A stretch of 12,644 nt of DNA from Cellvibrionales bacterium UBA7375 (GTDB lineage: Bacteria; Pseudomonadota; Gammaproteobacteria; Pseudomonadales; Porticoccaceae). Positions 6,786-12,644 of this stretch are shown piece by piece; within the stretch, counting starts at the first letter, position 1; every line of letters begins with the position of its first letter. Location of the stretch: NCBI GenBank assembly GCA_002469845.1, contig DKNZ01000028.1, forward strand, positions 2,289-14,932. The letters run 5' to 3'. Position numbers and translations under genes: made by a program. The notes under the pieces are model-generated. The model was not told where the DNA came from. It worked only from the letters and a program-made list of their open reading frames with translations, and did not search any database.

Positions 6786-6815
6786 AGGTAAAACATAAAC
6801 ATTTAAAGGTAAAAC
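6786..6815 (+). repeat. direct repeat AGGTAAAAC before pnp
   Basis: AGGTAAAAC occurs at 6786-6794 and again at 6807-6815. The second copy supplies the pnp ribosome binding site (AAAGG, 6805-6809). The first copy has no start codon at a suitable distance. Confidence 0.5.
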
Positions 6816-6816
6816 T

Positions 6817-8943
6817 ATGAACCCTGTAATTAAAACATTTCAATACGGTAAACATACCGTAACACTTGAAACAGGACGTGTTGCTAGACAAGCAACAGGT
6901 GCTGTTCTATGCTCAATTGATCAAACCACGGTACTTTGTACTGTAGTTGGTGCAAAAACTGCTAAAGCGGATATCGATTTCTTCCCGCTTGGCGTTCACT
7001 ATCAAGAAAAAGCCTATGCGGCAGGAAAGATTCCCGGTGGATTCTTTAAGCGCGAAGCTCGACCCAGTGAAAAAGAAACCCTAACGTCACGTCTAATTGA
7101 CCGTCCTATTCGTCCGCTATTCCCCAATGGATTTAAAAACGAAGTACAGGTTATTTGTACTGTAATTTCCGCGGAAAAAGATATCGACCCAGATATAGCT
7201 GCAATGATTGGTACTTCAGCAGCATTATCAATTTCTGGTATTCCATTTAATGGCCCAGTGGGTGGTGCGCGAGTGGGTTATTCAGACGAAGAAGGCTACA
7301 TGCTAAACCCAACATACAGCGACCTTGAAACCTCGGCACTAGATATGGTGGTTGCAGGTACTAAGGACGCAGTTCTAATGGTTGAGTCAGAAGCTAAAGA
7401 ACTCTCCGAAGATATTATGCTAGGGGGCGTTCTATTTGCTCACCAAGAGATGCAAGCCGTCATCAGTGTTATTGAGGAATTGGCCTCTGAAACTGGCAAA
7501 CCCCGTTGGGAATGGCAAGCTGAAGAAAAAAATGTTGAGCTAGTAAGCGCGCTTTCAGATGTTGTAGCTAGTGATCTAGATGCGGCCTATCAGGTAGTAA
7601 ACAAGCAGGAGCGCTCATCTAAAATTGCTGAGCTTAAAGATGCAGCAGTTGCACAGTTATCTGCGGATGATCAATTCCCAGAAGACGAAGTAAAAGATGC
7701 ATTCAAACAACTCGAAAAAGATATTGTTCGTGGTCGTATTATTCGTGGTGAGCCGCGAATTGATGGTCGTGATACCACAACTGTTCGTGGCATCAATGTT
7801 GAAGTAGATGTATTGGATCGAGTGCATGGCTCGGCATTATTTACTCGAGGCGAAACTCAGGCTTTAGTTGCAGCCACTCTTGGTTCAACGCGGGATGCAC
7901 AGATGATTGATGCCCTAGAAGGTCGTCGTGATGATCCATTTATGTTGCACTACAACTTCCCTCCTTACTCAGTAGGTGAATGTGGTCGTGCAGGATTTAC
8001 AAGCCGTCGTGAAGTCGGTCATGGTCGTTTAGCGCGTCGTGGTATTGCCGCTGTACTTCCAACTGCCGAAGAATTTCCATACGCAATGCGTGTAGTGTCA
8101 GAGATTACTGAGTCAAATGGTTCAAGTTCAATGGCTTCAGTTTGTGGTTCAAGTTTGGCGTTAATGGACGCTGGTGTTCCACTTAAAGCCCCAGTGGCTG
8201 GTATTGCTATGGGTCTGGTTAAAGAAGATGCAGGATATGCTGTATTGACCGATATCCTAGGTGATGAAGATCATTTGGGTGATATGGACTTTAAAGTAGC
8301 CGGTACTAATGAGGGTATTACTGCCCTGCAAATGGATATTAAAATCGAAGGTATTACCGAAGAGATTATGGAAATTGCTCTTGAGCAAGCACTCCATGCG
8401 CGAGTTCATATTCTAGGTGAAATGAATAAGGTTATCGCTAAGAGTCGTGACGAAGTGGCTGAATCTGCGCCTAAAATGGGAACTATGCGAATTGATTCAG
8501 ATAAAATTCGCGATGTAATTGGTAAAGGCGGTGCAACGATCCGCGGTCTATGTGAAGAGCACAACTCAACCATCGATATTACTGATGATGGTGAAGTAAA
8601 AATCTACTCTGAAGATTCTGCGTCACTTAATGCCGCTATGGACGCAGTAACTGCAATTGTTGCCGATCCAGAGCCAGGCACTATTTATGATGGTAAAGTG
8701 GTACGCATTGTTGATTTTGGTGCCTTTGTTAACTTTATGCCGGGTACTGATGGTCTAGTGCATATTTCTCAAATTGCTGATAAGCGAGTTGAGAAAGTGA
8801 CCGACTACCTCAGTGAAGGACAAGATGTTCGCGTCAAAGTACTTGAAATTGATAACCGCGGTCGAGTGAAGCTCTCTATCAAAGAAGCACAGCTTGAAGA
8901 AGGTGGTGCAGAAGAAGCGCCTGCGGAAACTACAGAAGACTAA
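6817..8943 (+). CDS. pnp: polyribonucleotide nucleotidyltransferase (PNPase)
   Basis: PNPase degrades RNA 3' to 5' by phosphorolysis and works in the RNA degradosome or as a free trimer. The 708 residues (E. coli 711) hold a first RNase PH domain (about 1-145) with GGFFKRE (74-80), a helical domain (about 150-235), and a second catalytic RNase PH domain (about 310-545). The phosphate-binding serines are at 436-438 in NGSSSMAS, and the acidic residues D485 and D491 lie in DEDHLGDMD. A KH domain has GKGG at 569-572. The S1 domain (about 622-690) contains VRIVDFGAFV (628-637). A short acidic tail ends the protein. The ATG at 6817 follows AAAGG (6805-6809). Last gene of the cluster. Confidence 0.98.
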   Translation: MNPVIKTFQYGKHTVTLETGRVARQATGAVLCSIDQTTVLCTVVGAKTAKADIDFFPLGVHYQEKAYAAGKIPGGFFKREARPSEKETLTSRLIDRPIRPLFPNGFKNEVQVICTVISAEKDIDPDIAAMIGTSAALSISGIPFNGPVGGARVGYSDEEGYMLNPTYSDLETSALDMVVAGTKDAVLMVESEAKELSEDIMLGGVLFAHQEMQAVISVIEELASETGKPRWEWQAEEKNVELVSALSDVVASDLDAAYQVVNKQERSSKIAELKDAAVAQLSADDQFPEDEVKDAFKQLEKDIVRGRIIRGEPRIDGRDTTTVRGINVEVDVLDRVHGSALFTRGETQALVAATLGSTRDAQMIDALEGRRDDPFMLHYNFPPYSVGECGRAGFTSRREVGHGRLARRGIAAVLPTAEEFPYAMRVVSEITESNGSSSMASVCGSSLALMDAGVPLKAPVAGIAMGLVKEDAGYAVLTDILGDEDHLGDMDFKVAGTNEGITALQMDIKIEGITEEIMEIALEQALHARVHILGEMNKVIAKSRDEVAESAPKMGTMRIDSDKIRDVIGKGGATIRGLCEEHNSTIDITDDGEVKIYSEDSASLNAAMDAVTAIVADPEPGTIYDGKVVRIVDFGAFVNFMPGTDGLVHISQIADKRVEKVTDYLSEGQDVRVKVLEIDNRGRVKLSIKEAQLEEGGAEEAPAETTED

Positions 8944-8967
8944 TCATTTAGTTATAAGAAGTAGTAC

Positions 8968-9003
8968 AAAAACCCCCATTGGTTAAACCTTTGGGGGTTT
9001 TTT
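8968..9003 (+). terminator. bidirectional terminator between pnp and recN
   Basis: AAAAACCCCC (8968-8977) pairs with GGGGGTTTTT (8993-9002), followed by one more T. A further small stem (GGT/ACC) lies inside the loop. The A-run on one side and T-run on the other make it a terminator in both directions. It lies 24 bases after the pnp stop and four bases beyond the recN stop, so it serves both convergent genes. Confidence 0.93.
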
Positions 9004-9007
9004 AATA

Positions 9008-10681
9008 CTAGGAAGTTGCTAAATCAAAAAGCTCAGAAGCATGAGATAAGGTTTGTTCGGTGACTTTGGCGCCACCAAGCATACGAGCTAATTCTTCAAT
9101 TCGTTGGGATTGATTTAGATGAACAATGCTAGATTCAGCACTGCTGTTTTCGGTAATTTTGCTCACCACATAATGCTGATGGGCATGGACCGCTACCTGG
9201 GGCTGGTGGGTTACACTAATAACCTGTCCACGATCACCAAGTTGTTTTAATAGCTTGCCAATAATATCGGCAGTACTGCCGCCAATACCCACATCTACCT
9301 CATCGAAAACGACGGTAGGAATACTAGAATTAGCCGCCGCAACCACCTGTATAGCCAGACTAATCCTTGATAACTCACCACCCGAGGCGACCTTTCCAAG
9401 GGGTTTATGCGCCTGTCCGGGATTGGTAGAAATTACCAGTTCAATATCTTCTAACCCATAGGATTTAAAATTATTTTCCTCAAGCGGTGTTATTTGAACC
9501 AATAGTTCAGCCCCCTCCATAGAAAGCTGTTGTAATTGTTGATTAATGTCCTGAGACATTTTTACAGCACCCTGTTGTCGTATAAGGCTTAGTTTAGTTG
9601 CATTTTTTCGGTATTTTATAGCCAGTTGATCAACCTCTTTTTGTAAGGCTTCCAGATTTTGATCGCCCGCAGTCAGTTGCTCAAGTTCTAACTTTAATTC
9701 AATAAGCTTTTCACCCAATTGATGAGTATCTACTCGATGTTTTCGACCAAGCTGAAAGACAAGTCCCAGCTCGTCTTCTATTTGCTGTAGCCGTTGAGGA
9801 TTAGCTTCAAAGCGGTCGATATGTTGTTCAATACAGCGAACCGCTTCATCCACCTGAATTAATCCAGACTCAAGTAATTGCTCCGCCTCAATAAGCGCCT
9901 CAGGTTTGTGTTTCAGTTGGCCTAAAATAGACAATGACTGGTTAAAGCCCTCGCGAAGATTAAAGCTTTCCCCTTGGTCACTGATAGCCAGAAGTTTTTG
10001 GCTGTCCTGAATAATTTGCTCAGCATTAGCCAGATTATTTTGCTCTTGTTCTAATTGCTGTAAATAGCTAGATTCTAAATTAAATTCTTGTAGTTCTTCG
10101 ACTTGAAATTGCAACAGCTCCCTTCGGGCAATAAGCTCATCTGAGCGCTCGGCCAAGTCTTTGAATGTCTTGGCTGCTTGATGCCAATCTTGAAAATAGT
10201 CTGTGACCTGTCCTGCAAGCTCGGTGCTGGTGTTGAAGTCATCCAATAGTTTGCGGTGAGTATTGCGTCTAAGTAAGGATTGATGTTCGTGCTGACTATG
10301 AAGGTCGACCAAAACGTCACCCAGTTGCTGGAGTTGTTGCATAGTGCAGGGTTGGCCGTTGATATAGCCCCGCGATCGGCCCTCAGCGGTGTAAATACGA
10401 CGCAGTATGCATTCATCTTCAGCTGTGAAATCGTGACTATCAAGCCAACGTTTAGCTTCAGGGATAGCAGACACATCAAAACTGGCGGTGATTTGCGCAC
10501 GATCCTTTCCCTGACGGATAGTACTACTATCAGCGCGATCTCCCAGAGCCATACTAAGGGCATCCAAGATTAGAGATTTACCAGCACCGGTTTCCCCAGT
10601 AATAGCTGTAGTACCCTTAGAGAACTCTATCTCTAAGGCTTCTACTAATGTGTAGTTATTAATTGTAATCGACAGTAGCAA
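9008..10681 (-). CDS. recN: DNA repair protein RecN (SMC-like ATPase)
   Basis: RecN is an SMC-like ATPase that acts with RecA in repair of DNA double-strand breaks. The 557-residue product (E. coli 553) has the Walker A motif GETGAGKS at 29-36, HSQHEHQ at 128-134, and a long central coiled-coil region (about 165-390) rich in leucine, glutamine and glutamate. The ABC signature ASGGELSR is at 432-439, Walker B VVFDEVDVG at 457-465, and THQPQVA at 491-497. The start is TTG at 10681, preceded on the - strand by GGTGA (10695-10691) with nine bases of spacing. The N-terminus MLLSITINNYTLVEALEIEF matches the family, so TTG is credible. It diverges from grpE. I see no LexA box (CTGT-N8-ACAG) in the shared upstream region, although recN is SOS-controlled in E. 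coli. Confidence 0.96.
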   Translation of the reverse strand: MLLSITINNYTLVEALEIEFSKGTTAITGETGAGKSLILDALSMALGDRADSSTIRQGKDRAQITASFDVSAIPEAKRWLDSHDFTAEDECILRRIYTAEGRSRGYINGQPCTMQQLQQLGDVLVDLHSQHEHQSLLRRNTHRKLLDDFNTSTELAGQVTDYFQDWHQAAKTFKDLAERSDELIARRELLQFQVEELQEFNLESSYLQQLEQEQNNLANAEQIIQDSQKLLAISDQGESFNLREGFNQSLSILGQLKHKPEALIEAEQLLESGLIQVDEAVRCIEQHIDRFEANPQRLQQIEDELGLVFQLGRKHRVDTHQLGEKLIELKLELEQLTAGDQNLEALQKEVDQLAIKYRKNATKLSLIRQQGAVKMSQDINQQLQQLSMEGAELLVQITPLEENNFKSYGLEDIELVISTNPGQAHKPLGKVASGGELSRISLAIQVVAAANSSIPTVVFDEVDVGIGGSTADIIGKLLKQLGDRGQVISVTHQPQVAVHAHQHYVVSKITENSSAESSIVHLNQSQRIEELARMLGGAKVTEQTLSHASELFDLATS

Positions 10682-10742
10682 GGTAAAAAGTCACCAAAAT
10701 AGGGTTAAAAATTATTTTTAAAGGCAAAGCAGAAATTTACTA

Positions 10743-10770
10743 CTTGAAACTCTACTAATTGCCCCCATCT
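10743..10770 (+). promoter_or_regulatory. sigma-32 heat-shock promoter for grpE
   Basis: CTTGAAA (10743-10749) and CCCCATCT (10763-10770) are separated by 13 bases. The classical sigma-32 (RpoH) consensus is CTTGAAA, 11-16 bases, CCCCATNT; every fixed position matches. Transcription would begin near 10777, giving a leader of about 50 bases before the grpE GTG. Confidence 0.9.
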
Positions 10771-10829
10771 GTAGTATCAGTGCAAGAACAATTTTTATCA
10801 ACAACCCAAGTAAATTATAAGGAGTTGGC

Positions 10830-11414
10830 GTGTCTCAAGATACTAATCAAGAAGATACTTCCCAAGAGAGTACTTCGGCTAAACCACAGCAGTCAGTGGT
10901 GGAAGCAGAAGAAAAGCTACAAGCAGATCAGTCCGAGCCCTCCGAAGAGCAGGGTGGCAATCAGATTGAAGAGCTACAGCAAAAGCTAAGTACCCTAGGC
11001 GAGCAATTATTGCGCGAGCAAGCTGAGATGCAAAATGTGCGTCGCAGAGCACAGCGTGATATTGAAAGTGCGCACAAATATGCATTGGAAAAGTTTGCTA
11101 CTGAGCTCTTGTCAGTGGTTGATAATCTTGAGCGAGCAATTGATGCCATCGATGAAGATGATGAATCGCAAAAATCAGTGGCTGAGGGACTAGAACTTAC
11201 GCTCAAAAGTTTTTCCGAGGTATTAGCCAAATACAATGTGGAAGCCGTTGAGCCTCAAGGGCAGCCCTTTGATGCAGATTTACATCAGGCAGTAAGCACA
11301 GTGCCCAATAAGGATGTAGAGCCAAATACTGTTATAAATGTATTTCAAAAAGGTTACACCCTCAATGGTCGCTTGATTAGACCGGCCATGGTTGTGGTCT
11401 CGACCTCAGCCTAG
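10830..11414 (+). CDS. grpE: nucleotide exchange factor GrpE
   Basis: GrpE is the cytoplasmic dimeric cochaperone that releases ADP from DnaK and acts as a thermosensor of the DnaK cycle. The 194-residue protein (E. coli 197) has an acidic, polar, probably disordered N-terminus (1-43), then a long coiled-coil helix (about 45-105) containing NVRRRAQRDIESAHKYALEK (69-88). A helical dimer region follows (about 115-137), then a beta domain carrying the GrpE signature, FDADLHQAVSTVP (147-159) and VFQKGYTLNGRLIRPAMVVV (171-190). The start is GTG at 10830 after AAGGAG (10819-10824). A sigma-32 promoter lies upstream and dnaK follows, as expected for the heat-shock chaperone set. Confidence 0.97.
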   Translation: MSQDTNQEDTSQESTSAKPQQSVVEAEEKLQADQSEPSEEQGGNQIEELQQKLSTLGEQLLREQAEMQNVRRRAQRDIESAHKYALEKFATELLSVVDNLERAIDAIDEDDESQKSVAEGLELTLKSFSEVLAKYNVEAVEPQGQPFDADLHQAVSTVPNKDVEPNTVINVFQKGYTLNGRLIRPAMVVVSTSA

Positions 11415-11428
11415 CTAAAAACTTATTC

Positions 11429-11476
11429 CACTTACCCTTGAAATATTAAAAATAGTACCCACATTAAAGGTAAGTG
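11429..11476 (+). repeat. inverted repeat framing the dnaK promoter
   Basis: CACTTACC (11429-11436) is the exact reverse complement of GGTAAGTG (11469-11476). After one mismatch the match continues inward by two more pairs (TT/AA). The arms lie on either side of the sigma-32-like promoter at 11437-11464. As RNA it would follow the grpE stop; as DNA it could be a binding dyad. Confidence 0.5.
11437..11464 (+). promoter_or_regulatory. sigma-32-like promoter for dnaK
   Basis: CTTGAAA (11437-11443) is a perfect -35 and sits in the extended form CCCTTGAAA. The -10 is CCACAT (11459-11464), one mismatch from CCCCAT, with a 15-base spacer. It lies in the grpE-dnaK gap, so dnaK can probably be transcribed separately as well as by read-through from grpE. 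Confidence 0.72.
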
Positions 11477-11493
11477 ATTAAAAATATTAAACC

Positions 11494-11519
11494 CCTGTTA
11501 TTTACCCCTATATAACAGG
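11494..11519 (+). other. 8-bp hairpin in the dnaK leader
   Basis: CCTGTTAT (11494-11501) pairs perfectly with ATAACAGG (11512-11519) around a 10-base loop. Only CTTTAG follows, so terminator function would be weak. It lies within the leader of a transcript from the dnaK promoter and could also stabilise the 3' end of grpE mRNA. Confidence 0.55.
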
Positions 11520-11524
11520 CTTTA

Positions 11525-11551
11525 GAAAAAGTGATGGAGAAAAAGTAATGG
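11525..11551 (+). repeat. tandem repeat of the dnaK start region, with mini-ORF
   Basis: GAAAAAGTGATGG (11525-11537) and GAAAAAGTAATGG (11539-11551) match at 12 of 13 positions with a 14-base period. The second copy contains the dnaK ATG. The ATG in the first copy (11534) opens a four-codon ORF, ATG-GAG-AAA-AAG-TAA, whose stop overlaps the dnaK start as TAATG. This mini-ORF contains the dnaK ribosome binding site GGAG (11536-11539). Confidence 0.5.
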
Positions 11552-12644
11552 GAAAGATTATTGGAATTGATTTGGGAACCACTAACTCATGCGTAGCTGT
11601 ACTTGAGGGTGATGCCCCAAAAGTGATTGAGAACGCTGAGGGTGCCCGGACTACCCCATCGGTTATTGCCTACGCAGACGATGGTGAAATTTTAGCGGGT
11701 CAATCTGCCAAACGTCAGGCAGTGACAAACCCAGAAAATACAATTTACGCAGTAAAGCGTCTTATTGGCCGCCGTTTTGACGACAAAGTGGTGCAAAAAG
11801 ACATTGCTATGGTGCCTTACAAAATTGTTAAAGCAGATAACGGTGATGCATGGGTAGAAGTGAAAGGCGAAAGCAAAGCCGCGCCACAGGTATCAGCTGA
11901 AATTCTTAAGAAAATGAAAAAGACGGCAGAAGATTATTTAGGTGAAACAATTTCTGAGGCGGTTATTACAGTGCCTGCCTACTTTAATGATTCACAACGC
12001 CAAGCGACCAAAGACGCCGGTCGAATCGCTGGCCTTGATGTAAAGCGTATTATTAATGAGCCAACAGCAGCGGCATTGGCCTATGGTATTGATAAAACCG
12101 AAGGCGATAGCGTTATTGCAGTCTACGATTTGGGTGGTGGTACCTTTGATATCTCAATTATTGAAATTGCCGATGTTGATGGTGAAAAACAATTTGAAGT
12201 ATTGGCCACAAACGGCGATACATTCCTCGGTGGTGAAGACTTTGATTTACGCTTGATTGAATATTTGTCAGCAGAATTTAAAGCCGATAGTGGTGTTGAT
12301 CTAGGCGGCGATCCGCTGGCAATGCAACGTCTTAAAGAAGCGGCTGAAAAAGCGAAAATTGAACTTTCATCTAGTTCACAGACTGAAGTTAATTTGCCTT
12401 ATATTACTGCAGATGCCTCGGGTCCCAAGCATTTGGTGGTTAAGTTAACAAGAGCTAAGCTAGAGTCATTGGTTGAAAACTTAGTTGAGCGCTCTCTCGC
12501 GCCTCTCAAACTAGCACTTAAGGATGCGGGTAAATCAGCGTCTGAAATTGATGAAGTGATTCTTGTTGGTGGTCAAACACGTATGCCACTAGTACAAGAT
12601 AAGGTAACTGAATTCTTTGGTAAAGAGCCGCGTAAAGATGTAAA
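11548..12644 (+). CDS. dnaK: molecular chaperone DnaK (Hsp70), 3' end outside window
   Basis: DnaK is the cytoplasmic Hsp70 chaperone that works with GrpE and DnaJ. The window holds the first 365 codons of an open frame that runs off the edge; the family is about 640 residues long. This covers nearly the whole ATPase domain. Visible motifs are IDLGTTNSC (7-15) with D8, the catalytic lysine K70 in VKRLIGRRF, E171 in INEPTAAALAYG (169-180), D194 and autophosphorylation threonine T199 in YDLGGGTFD (193-201), and ILVGGQTRMP (338-347). The substrate-binding domain is not visible. The ATG at 11548 has GGAG (11536-11539) eight bases upstream. It follows grpE by 133 bases and has its own sigma-32-like promoter. 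Confidence 0.98.
   Translation, partial: MGKIIGIDLGTTNSCVAVLEGDAPKVIENAEGARTTPSVIAYADDGEILAGQSAKRQAVTNPENTIYAVKRLIGRRFDDKVVQKDIAMVPYKIVKADNGDAWVEVKGESKAAPQVSAEILKKMKKTAEDYLGETISEAVITVPAYFNDSQRQATKDAGRIAGLDVKRIINEPTAAALAYGIDKTEGDSVIAVYDLGGGTFDISIIEIADVDGEKQFEVLATNGDTFLGGEDFDLRLIEYLSAEFKADSGVDLGGDPLAMQRLKEAAEKAKIELSSSSQTEVNLPYITADASGPKHLVVKLTRAKLESLVENLVERSLAPLKLALKDAGKSASEIDEVILVGGQTRMPLVQDKVTEFFGKEPRKDV

Noticed and set aside
10075..10563. 162-codon - strand frame overlapping recN
   Set aside because: Fully inside recN in another frame, with no motifs; recN is certain.
10769..10782. Possible LexA half-site CTGT upstream of grpE/recN
   Set aside because: The partner bases eight positions on are TGCA instead of ACAG, so the dyad is not there.
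10759..10989. 76-codon + strand frame overlapping the grpE start
   Set aside because: Its TTG start lies upstream of the expected grpE transcription start, it has no ribosome binding site, and most of it runs through grpE in another frame.
12056..12256. 66-codon frame inside dnaK
   Set aside because: Alternative frame of the strongly conserved DnaK ATPase domain.

Overview
The window is a stretch of core chromosome from a gammaproteobacterium with a moderately AT-rich genome. The gene order initiator tRNA - rimP - nusA - infB - rbfA - truB - rpsO - pnp is the classical gammaproteobacterial metY-nusA-infB-rpsO-pnp cluster. Protein lengths are close to those of Escherichia coli: RimP 153, NusA 493, IF2 860, RbfA 126, TruB 314, S15 89, PNPase 708, RecN 557 and GrpE 194 residues. 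Individual blocks (TruB, S15, PNPase, the DnaK ATPase domain) read as close homologues of the E. coli proteins. NusA ends in RAPWFE, which I recall as Pseudomonas-like. A marine Cellvibrionales/SAR92-type lineage is possible, but that is only a guess.

Layout. Positions 1-56 hold the 3' part of an initiator tRNA-fMet. Positions 57-281 are a leader with one long-loop inverted repeat and two tandem terminator-like hairpins. Positions 282-6624 hold rimP, nusA, infB, rbfA, truB and rpsO, all on the + strand and closely packed except for a 147-base structured leader before rpsO. Positions 6625-6816 separate rpsO from pnp and contain hairpin, candidate promoter, then a very long hairpin; the same arrangement (terminator t1, promoter P2, RNase III site) is known from E. 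coli. pnp (6817-8943) ends at a bidirectional terminator shared with the convergent recN (10681-9008, - strand). recN diverges from grpE (10830-11414), which is followed by dnaK (11548 onward, cut by the window edge).

Function. The first cluster joins ribosome maturation (RimP, RbfA), a ribosomal protein (S15), translation initiation (IF2, initiator tRNA), transcription elongation/termination (NusA), tRNA modification (TruB) and RNA decay (PNPase). The second block is heat shock (GrpE, DnaK) plus DNA break repair (RecN). Both grpE and dnaK have sigma-32-type promoter sequences in front of them, and the one at grpE matches the consensus at every fixed position.

I found no mobile element, CRISPR array, defence system, pseudogene or obviously new gene system. 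What merits a second look is in the non-coding intervals: the sigma-32 promoters, the dnaK promoter framed by inverted repeats, the RNase III-type pnp leader, a folded rpsO leader that may be an S15 autoregulatory site, tandem hairpins before rimP, and two four-codon mini-ORFs that run exactly into the start codons of rbfA and dnaK. Four of the ten protein genes start with GTG or TTG.
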